Below are positions 44,495-55,308 of a stretch of DNA of 64,000 nt, one piece after another. Source of the stretch: Prillingera fragicola (lineage: Eukaryota; Basidiomycota; Tremellomycetes; Trichosporonales; Trichosporonaceae); the NCBI GenBank assembly GCA_002335605.1, contig BEDY01000008.1, positions 62,001-126,000 on the forward strand, in the 5' to 3' direction. The translations under genes and the position numbers were made by a program. How positions within the stretch are numbered: position 1 is the first letter of the stretch; every line of letters starts with the position of its first letter. The notes beneath the pieces were generated by a model. The model did no database searches. It had not been told where the DNA came from and saw only the letters and a program-made list of their open reading frames with translations.

Positions 44495-46859
44495 ATGTCT
44501 TCTACTGGTGCTTCGTGGTCGCCTCCAGTGGTCGAAGGTAACCCTGACCTTGCCACGCACCTTTCCGGGCTTTCGGTTGAAGAGTACGCGGCTCAACGCC
44601 AGGCTGCGACCGCGGTGGGTCCCGCCACTGGCTACCCCAATGTTCACACACCTCAGCGCCCTGCCTTTGGCCCGTACGACGGTGCCGCCGCTCAGTACCT
44701 CTACTATGCTGCTGGTGTCGACCCCGCCTCGTTTACCCCTGGCGGTGCTGGCACCCAAGCCTTTTCGTACGCCGATCTGACTGGGACGCCCATGCAGTCG
44801 CTTGCTTCGGCTGCTGGTGTCGCTTTCGAGCCGTACCCTTCGCCTCCCGAGAGTTTTGGAACCCACAGCCAGGACGCCCGCTCTGGCCACCAGCCCCAGG
44901 CTTCGGGCAACAACTTTCAGCAGCAGGGGACGACCGCTGGGTCCACTCGCTCGAATCAGATTTACCGTCCTCCCCAGCTTCAGCAACAGCAGCAGCAACA
45001 GCAGCAGTTTCAGCAACAAGTGGCCCAGGGCCAAGCTCAGCATGGCTACTTTAGTTATGGAGACCGCAGCCCATTCTGGGCCCCACAGCCAACTGTTCGT
45101 GACGGTGGTGGCGTGAGTGGCAAGCACCCTGCGGACATGGGAACTGACTGGCTGCAGCGCCACCGTGCCATGAACTCTTCGCTGAGCTCGACGTCTGGTC
45201 GTCGCAGCAATGGCCAGCACTACACTGGCCTGACTGACTTTGCTCAAGCCGCTGCCTTTGGGCTGCACTCCCCTCTGTCCCCTGCTTATCCAGGCTCGCC
45301 AACGCCTGCGCCTTTCACTCTTAACGCCCCCGCCTACCCATATTCGCCCACTCCCAGCCACTATGCCTATGTTACTCGCCAGCCAAAGCGCCCCGCCGAG
45401 GACACTGCCGTTCGCAGCCAGCGCCTGGAAGAGTTTCGCCAGCGCAAGCCGAACCGCTTCGAGTGGCCTGTGAGTAACGTGAGACTGGCGTAGCTAATGT
45501 TCAGGAGATTTACGGTTCCATTTGCGAGTTTGCTGGTGACCAGCACGGCTCGCGTTTTATCCAGAACAAACTCGAGAACGCTACGCCAGAGGAGCGCGCC
45601 AAGGTGTTTGAGGAGATTATGCCCAACGCCTACCAGCTCATGACGGACGTGTTTGGCAACTATGTGATTCAAAAGCTCTTTGAGCACGGCGACCAGACCC
45701 AGAAGGCTGCTCTGGCCAAAAAGATGGAGGGCCACGTCCTGCAGCTCTCCATGCAGATGTATGGATGCAGGGTGAGTCTTGAATCGTGGGCACAGCTGAT
45801 CCCAGGTTATGCAAAAGGCTCTGGAGCATGTGCTGGTCGACCAGCGCGAAAAGCTCATTGCCGAACTCAACGGACACATTATCGATTGCGTCAAGTCTTC
45901 CAACGCCAACCATGTCATTCAGGTGGGTCATTATCGATCTGACATTGCTGACAGTAGCGTCTAATCTCTCTTGACCCACCCGCCTCGGTCACTGATGCCT
46001 TTATTGGCCACGTGCAAGAGCTCTCGACCCACCCTTTCGGCTGCCGCGTGCTCCAAAAGTCGTTCGAGGTGCTCAACCCCGCCAACATTCGTCCTCTCCT
46101 CAACGAGATGCACAGCTGCTCATCGAAGCTCATGATGGACCAGTTTGGCAGTGGGTCAATCTGGCGCAGACAACGCTTACCCAGACTATGTTGTGCAGAG
46201 CGTCATCACCGATGCCGAGGGCCGCGAGCATGACCGTGACAAGGTGGTCAACGAGATCAAGCCTCGCATTTACGAGCGTGAGTGCTAACGGTAGGAGCGC
46301 TGTTGACGCCAGTGAGCCGTCACAAGTTTGCTTCCAATGTCGTGGAAAAGGCACTCAAATTCTCCAAGGCCACGGACCGTCGCCAGCTCATTGCCGAGCT
46401 GATTGGCAGCGACGAGGGCGCCGAGAGCCGTATTGGCATACTGCTTCGGGACTCGTACGGCAACTTTCCCGTGCAGACTGCGCTCGCCGAGGCCGACCCC
46501 GACCAGCGCGACAAGGTGAGTCTGTGTTAGAAGGTCGTCCCTGACGATAGCTTCTCGCCATCATCGTCCCACTCATGCCCAACCTGCGCCACACGCCGTG
46601 CGGTCGCCGCCTCGAGGCCAAGATTACCGACTATGAGAGCAAGGGGCTGCTTCCCTCGCTCACGCACTCGGTCTCGGCCAGCACGCTTGGATCGCCAGAC
46701 CTGGTCACCAACGCCAGTGACAATGGCAGCGCCGCCGATGGCCTTAGCGTGGTGACCAGCAACGCCTCGCCCAACGGGAAGAGTACGGCCCTCCGTCGTG
46801 TCGCCAGCTCGCCCGAGACGCAGGACGAGTCGCAGGTGCTCAAGGCTCTGCTCGCTTAG
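44495..46859 (+). CDS. Pumilio/PUF-family RNA-binding protein
   Basis: Seven exons (44495-45469, 45505-45771, 45806-45922, 45958-46150, 46185-46277, 46313-46515, 46551-46859) give 718 residues. The first ~310 residues are low-complexity: Ala/Pro/Ser with a Gln run ([14 protein letters not shown]). The PUF domain starts at [20 protein letters not shown] and has eight repeats recognisable by their RNA-contact helices: GSRFIQ, GNYVIQ, GCRVMQ, ANHVIQ, GCRVLQ, GNYVVQ, ASNVVE and GNFPVQ. These order the protein as a Puf3/Pumilio type, which binds UGUA-like 3' UTR sites and represses or localises mRNA in the cytoplasm. Repeat eight (GNFPVQTAL) departs from the usual NYVVQ. A Ser/Asn-rich tail follows. 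ATG 44495 (tcaagATG) is chosen over in-frame ATG 44399, which probably lies in or near a leader intron. Confidence 0.92.
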
Positions 46860-47369
46860 GCTATAGGATGAGATTTGGCTGTAGAGTGGTCTCGATATTT
46901 ATGCAGATGGTGGTGATCCATTTGTTTTTGCTGCATGATACCAGCAGAGCCCCCTGCTGTGCATTTGTGGATGGTGGAATTCAAGCAAATAGGCATGACA
47001 GCATTTAGCACGCCTCCGTTTGGCTTTTGCCACAGCGTGCAGAGAGTAGTGCCACACACATTAAAGCTGAGTTATCGCCGTCGGCTTTATTTTTGCGACC
47101 AAAAAACTCGAAAGTGGCATTTGCTTCCGTGGCTCGACGACGGTGTGGCCGTCCTCGAAACTAGCGGTCTGCAACCTCTTCCTCATCCATCAACTCAGTG
47201 AGTGAACGACAGCGACCACGGAATACGAGTACATAGCTGACAGACGTCCTCCCTCCTTGCGAAATCGTCTACTCTCCTCATCTCCTCGTTGCCCGTGTGC
47301 CATTATCCCCTCCCCATCGACCTATTTCGCACATCCCCTTCCCCAATCTCGACTTGATCTCACGCAGAA
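46860..47369. promoter_or_regulatory. PUF 3' UTR and RPS1 promoter
   Basis: About 0.51 kb. The left part is the 3' end of the PUF gene. The last ~110 bases before 47370 are almost purely C/T with short CATC/CCTC blocks, the leader type expected for a strongly expressed ribosomal-protein gene. Confidence 0.5.
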
Positions 47370-48502
47370 ATGGCCGTTGGAAAGAACAAGCGCCTCTCTA
47401 AGGGCAAGAAGGGAATCAAGAAAAAGGTCGTCGACCCCTTCACCCGCAAGGGTACGTGGCTGGAGACGAGAATTGAGAGAGAACGGACACTCACACGACG
47501 ATAGACTGGTACGACATCAAGGCCCCTTCGTTCTTCGAGAACCGCAACGCCGGCAAGACTCTTGTCAACCGCTCGCAGGGTCTCAGTGCGTAGACATGGT
47601 CCCCGCGTCGCGCCATCCATTTTACTGACAGTTGCGCAGAGAACGCCAACGATGCGCTCAAGGGCCGTGTCCTCGAGCTCTCGCTCGCCGACCTGAACAA
47701 CGACCAGGAGCAGTCTTTCCGCAAGATCCAGCTCAAGGTTGAGGACGTCTCGGTGCGTAAAACTGTCTAGGATTCTACAGCTGTTGCTAACATTTTTTTC
47801 AGGGCAAGAACTGCCTCACCTCGTTCTACGGCATGGACTTCACCACCGACAAGCTCCGCTCGCTTGTCCGCAAGTGGCAGTCGCTCATCGAGGTCTCGGT
47901 CGACGTCAAGACCACCGACGGCTACATCCTCCGCCTCTTCGCCATCGGCTTCACCCAGCGCAACCGCAACCAGGTCAAGAAGACCACCTACGCTCAGTCG
48001 TCGCAGATCCGCGAGATCCGCGCCAAGATGGCCGAGATCATCCGCCGCGAGGCTGAGGGCTCTGACCTCAAGGAGCTTGTCCAGAAGTTCGTTCCCGAGT
48101 CGATCGGCCGCGAGATCGAGAAGGCGAGCAAGGGCATCTACCCTCTGTGAGTGTTGGCCCTATAAAGTCTGTTTGTGGCCTTGGTATACCGTGCTGCATG
48201 CGCTGCTCTTCAGCAACGTGGTGCTATGGCACGGTCCTGCATGCTGTGGCAGATTATCCACATCTCACAGTATAGTGGGATAGAACATTGGTCCCGGTCA
48301 CACCGCCATTTCTGCTCCACCTCGTTAGGACGTCGCTTACGCAATCAGTTCGAACGTGTACCTGCGCAAGTGCAAGGTCGTCAAGGCACCCAAACTTGAC
48401 ATGTCTAAGCTTTTGGAGGTTCACGGCGAGGCAACCGACGCCTCGGGCACCAAGGTGACCAAGGGAGACTTTGTTGAGCCGGAGGTCCTTGCCTCGGTCT
48501 AG
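47370..48502 (+). CDS. RPS1: 40S ribosomal protein eS1 (RPS1/S3A)
   Basis: Five exons (47370-47451, 47505-47585, 47640-47752, 47803-48146, 48349-48502) give 257 residues, the usual length. The sequence begins [20 protein letters not shown] and continues [60 protein letters not shown] and [20 protein letters not shown], then EIIRREAEG. The last intron is long (202 nt). Two acceptors compete: an upstream one (after ttag, 48328) would shift the frame, while the one at 48347-48348 gives [20 protein letters not shown], which matches the family. The protein sits at the mRNA exit of the small subunit. Codon use is the most biased in the window. Confidence 0.95.
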
Positions 48503-50212
48503 GCTAGGAGTTTAGCTTAGGTAGAGGGCTCACGGGCATGTATACATCGACATGCTGTGGGTAGTTGCATTTCATTGACATAGGCATGACCTGTTGATGG
48601 TTAGTGGGGAGCAGCGTTGCGAGTTCTAAGAACTATATCTACTAACTTCAGAACATTTACACTTGGCCTGTGGGAATCGTTCAGCCTCCTGTTAGCATGC
48701 GTCGGGCGTTTTGCAGTTGATACCATGCCAAAGAGGAGGGAGAGTGGTGCCATCGACTCTGTCTGGCACGTCTGATCGACTGCCTATTCAGAAAGCTTCA
48801 GGCGCCAGCAATAAGCACGCGACAGTCACTTTTAGCAGGCAGAGGCGGCAGGTGCCACTCCATGGACTCCAGATATGCCACTTGGCGATACCTAGGCACC
48901 CACTTTCCTGCTCTACCCAGCTACACACAGTACACAGTACTTACATCACCAGCATACACCACTCCACTATGTGTGCAGGTACTCGCACACAGAACCCACA
49001 CGCGCCGCTTCAGCCGCACAAAAAACTCGTGCCCGTTGCTTGAATCGGGACATTTTGGCTAGGTAGGTGGCAGACAGGCACCGATTGAAGGACGATCACG
49101 ACCCAAGAGTCTACCACGGCCATCTGAGCTTGGTGGGGTTGCGGTAGCCTGCGGTTGGTATGCATATGGAGGCGCATGGCAGACGCGTAGAAGCAAAAAA
49201 AAAAAGGACATGCATGAGTAGCAGCATGAGGGAGATAGCGTCCTGGTTGTAACGCCATAGAGCCCGCTTGGGCGTGGCGTCTGCTCATTCCCCCTGACGC
49301 GTCCAACCGGGCAACCCGTGTTCCGTCCCTGAAGCACTTGCCGTATGCGTACTGGCCGCCCGAAGCCATGGCAGCCTCCATCTGTCCATCTCCTCTCTAC
49401 TCATCCCCATTCTTCACTGCCCCGCTTCCTTTCCTCTCACCCCCTCTTCTTTACTCTACGCCTCGTCTTCTTCGACCCCCGACGTTCATTTGCCCTCTTG
49501 TTTTCTGCTCGTGGCTTGTCGATTTTGACCCAGGCTAGGTGAGTACGCTTGGACGTTTCGCACCCACGACGCCACACCACGTCGTTCCTCTGCAGACTGC
49601 CAACCAGCCGCCATTGTGCTGGCCAGCATGATACTTGCGGTGAACGCGCTACTGGTCCTGCACTATCCGTATTCGCATTGCTAACATTGCTTGCCTCGTT
49701 CCACGCACTTCTGCACAACCTTTACCCATTGTCCCTTCCCGTCTTCCCTTCGCCCCTTGCCAACACGCACGCCCATACCTTTGTCAGCTCAGTGTTGCCA
49801 ACTCTGTGCGTACGCTCCCCCAGTCCTCTTCAGGCCGCCGCTGACACTCGACCATCGCCTGCCTCGCGCATCTCCACTTGTTCACTCGTCTACTCCGCGG
49901 CCCATACCTCCACGACACCAACAGTCTAGCTTCATTCAATAGGAAGGCACATTGACCCTTGGCCCCCTGCGGATTGCTTCTCGTTCCTGTCGGCCCGACT
50001 TCTCTTTCGGGTACGCGACCATCTTCACGACAACTTCGTTCGCTTCGTCGCTCAGTCGCCACCAGTGACGCCTTGTTTCTTTCTGGTTACATTTTCCATT
50101 CGGCACCTGTCACTTTATCCCTCTTGTTAGGAGCGCGTCTTCAGCCAACCGAAAGTCACACGTCGCCTTGACATCCCCACATCTACACTCCTTTGCACCC
50201 CAGCAACTCTCA
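48503..50212. other. 1.7-kb intergenic region / long 5' leader of the NRD1-like gene
   Basis: No coding gene is seen. A ten-plus-base A run is present near 49195-49204. From about 49380 on, the plus strand is strongly C/T-rich and looks transcribed; a 57-nt leader intron is likely at 49539-49595 (gtgagt ... ctctgcag). Confidence 0.5.
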
Positions 50213-52269
50213 ATGACCGACTACACGGTTAGCCGTCCGAGCGACGCCGGAAACCTCTCGCCCGGCCGCATGGATCAGTCGTTTGGGCGTTACCCCGGAC
50301 AGCTCGGCGGGTCGCCCCTTGGTCCTCCTCTCGGGTCCTACCCCACCGACTATGTCGGTGCTCTTAGTGGCGCTCTAGGCCAGCTTGATCTCAACACAGC
50401 AATGGTGAGTGCCGCGCACTGACTCGTTTCCTGACCTTTCCCAGAGGTCATTCCAGCAGCTGCCCGGAGATCAGCTCAACCTCTCGCCTCCCGACGGACC
50501 AAGTCTTGGCACCTCGCCCGACTTTTCGAGCGCCGAGGCGGCCCGTCAGTACATGGCTGCCAATGGACTTTCGGTCCAGGGTGGAAATGCTGCGTTTGGA
50601 CAACCCGGAGCATCTGGCGTCTACCCGGGTGTCTTGCCCAACGGCAATCTGCCTGGCATGGCACCTGGTGGCGTGCCTCAAGGGGCTGCCAACGGCAACG
50701 CGTATGTGGCCATGATGCCCGGCTATGGCGTTGTTCCCAACTACCCCGTGATGCCTGGCTACGGTGCTCCCTTTCCTAATCGCATGACTGGCAACTATGG
50801 CCCAGCAGCAGCGGCGGCTGCAGCGGCGGCAGCTGGTAACCTGACTGGCAGGACTGTCTACATTGGCAACATTCCCGATGACGCCAGTGCCGACGAGCTC
50901 CTCAACCTCGTGCGCTTTGGTCCTATCGAGTCGGTCAAGATTCTGTCCGATAAAAGCTGTGTCTTCATCTCGTTTCTTGATGGTTCAACCGCCGCCGCGT
51001 TCTATGCCGATGCCGCTGTCAAGAAGCTGGCTCTTCGCGGCCAGGAGCTGCGCATTGGATGGGGTCGCGAGTCAAACCTCCCCACCTCGATCGCTATTGC
51101 TGTACAGTACAACCAGGCGACCCGCAACGTGTTCATTGGCGGTCTGACCGACGAGGATACTGAGCAGACGCTTCGTGGCGACCTTGTGCGCTTTGGTGAC
51201 ATTGATCAGATCAAAATTGTCCGCGACAAGAACATTGCCTTTGTTCACTTCCTGAGCATTTCCGTGGCCATCAAGGTGGTCACGGCGCTCCCTCGCGAGC
51301 CCAACTATAAGAACAAGCGCATCAGCTACGGCAAGGACCGTTGCGCTTATGTTCCTCGCGCTCAGCAGGCGGCTGTCCGCCAGGCTGTGGCTCAGGCCAC
51401 AGCTGCTGTCCAGTCTCACACTGGCCAGATGGGTGGCACTCCTTACGGCTACGGCGCTCCTGGATTCGGTGGCTTTACTGGCGGCTCCTATGAGGCTGGC
51501 TTTCCCAACGGTGCGGCTGGCTTTGCTGGCAACGGCTTTGTCGACCCAGGGCAGGTTGGTAACCGGTCCATCTACCTGGGCAACATTGGAGCCGAAACCA
51601 CGGTCGAGGAGCTGTGCAACAATATTCGTGGTGGTGTTCTCGAGTCGATCAAGGTTTTGCCAGAAAAGAAGTGCGCGTTCGTCACCTTTGTTGACCCTGC
51701 CGCTGCTCTCTCGTTCTTCCGCCACAGCGAGCAGAATCCCGTCACCATTGCAGGTCGTCGTCTGCGTATCGGATGGGGCAAGGCCCTAGCTCCAGTGTCC
51801 CCCAAGCTGCTCCAGGAAGTGCAGCAGGGCGCTAGTCGCAACGTCTACCTGGGTCAGATTACCGATTTTGAGACGTTTACGCAAGAGAAGCTGCGTTCCG
51901 ACTTTGGCGAATTTGGCGGTTAGTGCTGCCTTGATGCCTCAGAACTGACAGACAGACATTGAGTACATCAACTTCCTGAAGGAGAAGCACGCAGCCTACG
52001 TCAACTTTACGACCATTGAGGCGGCGCAAAAGGCCATTGCCAGTATCAAGAACAAAGAAAACTATGCCAACCTGCGCGTTGCTTACGGCAAGGACCGTTG
52101 CGGCTATGCTCCCCGCCAGCCGCGCTCGCAAGGTCAGCGTCGCGATCTGTCTCCCCGCCCCAGTGATAACGACCCCGTCTCGGCGGCCATCGCTGCCGCC
52201 GAGGCCAGCGCCGCATCTGTTACGTCGTCTCCAGAGCCAGCCGACGCCGAGTCCGAGGTTGTTGTGTAA
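50213..52269 (+). CDS. Four-RRM RNA-binding protein, Nrd1/Msa2-like
   Basis: Three exons (50213-50404, 50445-51918, 51956-52269) give 659 residues. A Gly/Pro/Asn-rich N-terminus ends in an Ala run (AAAAAAAAAAAG). Four RRMs follow, each with a clear RNP2/RNP1 pair: RTVYIGNI/CVFISF, RNVFIGGL/IAFVHF, RSIYLGNI/CAFVTF and RNVYLGQI/AAYVNF. LRIGWGRE and RISYGKDRC follow as conserved C-terminal strands. A Gly/Tyr-rich linker lies between RRM2 and RRM3, and the tail is Ser/Ala/Glu-rich. The arrangement matches fission-yeast Nrd1 and related fungal proteins that bind specific mRNAs in stress granules and control differentiation and cytokinesis. Both introns are short and canonical. Confidence 0.9.
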
Positions 52270-52531
52270 GGCAGTAGGTTTTTACGACTAGATTTAGATT
52301 AATGCGCGTGTCCATCGACGATCCATAGTGGTCTGCTCGGCAACTCGTCTATACCAGCATATGATACCGTTGAAAAAGGGTCATGGGACCGATGAATAAA
52401 AGAATTCGGTGCATGTCTCCAGCTTGGCGCACGAGTCAAAACAATGTCTTGCATAATTTCTCTACGTCACTCTAGGCGGGCGAGGAGGCCAGGTAGCTGG
52501 GCACACTTGAAAGATGTTGCTTGAGAGGTCT

Positions 52532-53265
52532 CTACTCGGTGGGGGCTTGCCAGACGGGCTGGGCCTCGGGGTCCGTGGAAGGAGCCTGCATGGTGCTGTT
52601 CCGTTAGCCCAGTCTGCACAAAGAAACAAAGGTACACACCTTGGGGGGTCAAAGGGACGGAGGAAGTGGAACGCAATGTACGTCACGCCGACGAGGGCCG
52701 CGAGCGAGCCACAGATTTGGACAATCAGGTAGTAGTTGAGCAAGAGAATGCCAAAGAGCAGGTACGCTGGATAGTCAGAAGTTGTCACACGCTCAACCAA
52801 TGGGCTACTCACCAACACCACGACCGAGGAACGAGTGCATGAAACTCGCGTAGGTGTGGATGATCTGCTTCTGATGCTCGGTAGGTTGGCGGATCTCGAG
52901 GATGATGGTGAGGGCTCCAGCGCTGCGAGTGTCAGTACACGTCAAGGAGGGAGGCGGACACGGCGCGAGCTTGGTCGCTGCACAGCTCCACCGTGCCCAA
53001 GACAGCCTGCTCACATCACCTCGTAGATACCAATGATGATACTGCTGAACGAGTGGTTAATGAGGGAGCCCACACCGCCGGCGATGAGGAGGCCGCCAAC
53101 AACCCTGGAACGTCAGTACCCGTACTGCAATCAACACCACCGGGACGCGACGCTGTCCTCCCCGAGTCCGAACATCAACCAGGAGCAAAACACGCAGCCA
53201 TGCCAACAGACTTGTTCGGTCACTGCAGCAGCCGAAGCGTTGACGGCCTTTGCAGACAAGCGCAT
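52532..53265 (-). CDS. COPI-associated Golgi membrane protein (TVP15-like)
   Basis: Four downstream exons are well supported: 53104-53015, 52922-52813, 52766-52640 and 52595-52532. They encode VVGGLLIAGGVGSLINHSF, GIYEVIAGALTIILEIRQP, YASFMHSFLGRGVAYLLFG, and ILLLNYYLIVQICGSLAALV and end QAPTE. Four hydrophobic segments and the central RYASFMFSF-like motif match the COPI_assoc/TVP15 family of late-Golgi proteins. The N-terminal exon is not settled. ATG 53265 (MRLSAKAVN...) is the natural candidate, but no good GT donor in the needed phase is visible between it and the acceptor at 53105, so the first ~10-18 residues are uncertain. Expected total is about 145-150 residues. Confidence 0.75.
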
Positions 53266-53738
53266 GGCAGGTTGAGGGACTCAGGTGAACGTGGACCCTG
53301 GTGATCGCCGGCGCGGCTCCGCCGGCTCAGCATCAACGCACATGTTGACAATCCTGGGCATCAGCAACCTTGCACGCTCTCTAGTCCGCACCTCAGAAGC
53401 TCGGAAGGGTTTTGCGCGAAACGTTCCATTGTACAGACGTGGTAGATGGAGAGTGGTAGTGTTCAACGTAAGAGTGATGTTCACTTCACAGATTGCTTTC
53501 ATTACATCGACGCGCCGGGAGGCGGGACAGCGGCTTCCACGTGGCCGCAATTTAATGGTAATTTAATGGGGGCTGCGGCTGCGAAGCGTGTATGCACACC
53601 ACCAAGCAATCAATACAACCAGTGGGAGCTGCATGCGCCAGATGCGGTTCAAGGGGTGCAGCAGTTATACCATTCATCACGAAAGGCCATGCAGCGGAAA
53701 TCAAACTGGAAGATATAATAATGCGCCTCATAGATTGT
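53266..53738. other. TVP15-like promoter and HN1-motif gene 3' UTR
   Basis: About 0.47 kb between tandem minus-strand genes. It has a short direct duplication of aatttaatgg (about 53550-53570). No gene is seen. Confidence 0.5.
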
Positions 53739-55069
53739 CTACCAAAGGCCGCCGCTAGACTTGAAATGTCAGACTTCTTGTTATCGTCCTATGAAACATA
53801 CCTGCTGGTTTCCGGAACGCTTGCCGCCGGTGGGAGCACGGGCAGCCGCACGGTCCGACTCAGTCTCATCCTCGTAACCGCCAAAGACTGCCATCAGCAT
53901 TAAATTAAATAAAAGTTAACGCCAACTCACGAACAGAGCCCATCTGCGAGTCACCACCGGGACCTAGACTGTTAGAAGAATACAACCAAGGCTAGTCAGA
54001 GTATTACGCACCCTGGCGAACCTTGCGAGTAGGGCGGAAGCCGGGAGGGGGGTTCGAGACACGGTCGCCGGTGCTGCATGATTAACGAAGGCCACCAGGC
54101 AGCGACTCACTCCTCGTCCTCGACCTTGGCCTTCTGGTCCTTCTCGGGGCAGTCCTCGATGTGCGCACCGCCGTCAACCTCGGGCTCGACGTGGAGCTTC
54201 AGGTGCTGCATGCGGTCGACGTCGACATCAAAGCCATCCTCTCCGGGAGGAGGGGGGGCGAACGACAGAGCGTCCTGCTCCTCGTACTCCTCGCCGAAGA
54301 TGCGGAGGTTCTGCTTGCCTCCAGGAGGGTCGACGACCTTGCGCGAGGGGCGCTGCGAGACACCACCGCCGTTCGACTCGGACTCCTCGCCATGCGAAGG
54401 GTCGGCGATCTCGGCCTAACTGTCAGCAGGCTTTCCAATCAAAATAACCTACATCGACGAGGTCGGCAACGGCTTCGTCGGTGGCAGCCTTGGAGAACTT
54501 TCCAAAGGTAGCGTACTCTGTTCAGGTTAGCTGTGTTCCGTGTGCAGCTGCGCCAGGTACTCACTAGGCTACAGAGAGAAAGCGAAGACGAGAGCGTTTC
54601 GTCAGCGTTGCTTCTTCGTTGCCCACACGTTAGCGCACCAGCTTCTGGATCTCGGTAAAGTTGGTGTTGACAGTGAGCTGGCAAGACCTTGAGGCATTAG
54701 CACCATTTTACACTAAAGCGTGGCCCTGCTCACTTGAGGAACTCGAGGAGCGAGCGCTTGGAGAAGACAATCTTGTCACTAATACGTCAGCTGGCAGGGC
54801 AGGAGCTATAAACAATGGCGACTCACTTGTCCCAGTTCATGGCACCTGCAGAACGTTAGTCACCACCAAACATGACAGACGCACCAATGGTAGCACCCCT
54901 GTGGACTTTATCAGCTTCGTACTCGGGGTTGACTACGACAGTACACACCAGGTCTTAGGGTCATCCATGTGGAAGGGATGAATGGGGGTAAAAGTGTACT
55001 TGGAGGGGCTGCGAGTTAGTTTTAAGAGCTGTAGCAGTGTCTTACTCGTCCTTGGGAGTCTCAGCCATT
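53739..55069 (-). CDS. Unidentified protein with two HN1/Jupiter-like motifs; 13 exons
   Basis: Thirteen exons join to 261 residues: 55069-55047, 55008-54949, 54898-54885, 54845-54827, 54778-54734, 54687-54639, 54568-54565, 54517-54453, 54415-54111, 54073-54012, 53963-53931, 53887-53802, 53759-53739. Every joint has canonical ends and the phases close exactly, including a 4-nt exon (CCTA). The N-terminal half (YTFTPIHPFHMDDPKTWGAT, LEFLKSCQLTVNTNFTEIQK) I do not recognise. The C-terminal half has two copies of an (S/T)RKV-x-PGG-x-LFG motif: SRKVVDPPGGKQNLRIFG and TRKVRQGPGGDSQMGSVLFG, resembling the HN1/Jupiter microtubule-associated motif. A Pro/Asp-rich stretch lies between them and the protein ends SSGGLW. 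The function is unknown. It is divergent from GPN3 with 239 bp between starts. Confidence 0.72.
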
Positions 55070-55308
55070 TTGAATACAGTTAACGGTGTGGGTAAAGGTG
55101 TTGTTGAACGCAAATGCTTTGCAGTTGTATGCCTTTGTCTTTCGAGGGCAGGGTCGTGCTGCATTTGGATCGGCAAGCGTCAGTGGCCGGATAATCCCTG
55201 CAGGGTGGTGGATATTGCATGGGCCACCGTGGGAAAGTAGCCTAGGATGGAGGAGATTTGTGTTGAACGTCATGGTCCACCCAACTCTCTGAACCCACTC
55301 CACTCATC

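Noticed and set aside
48318..48348. RPS1 acceptor at 48325-48328 giving DVAYAISSN...
   Set aside because: The phase left by the upstream donor (CT) puts this join out of frame. The acceptor 20 nt downstream is in phase and yields the conserved [14 protein letters not shown].
54885..54960. Reading EYEADKVHRGATIG as part of the HN1-motif protein
   Set aside because: The first part of that reading lies in a 50-nt intron (54948-54899). Frame and splice consensus require TG joined to GGGTGCTACC.
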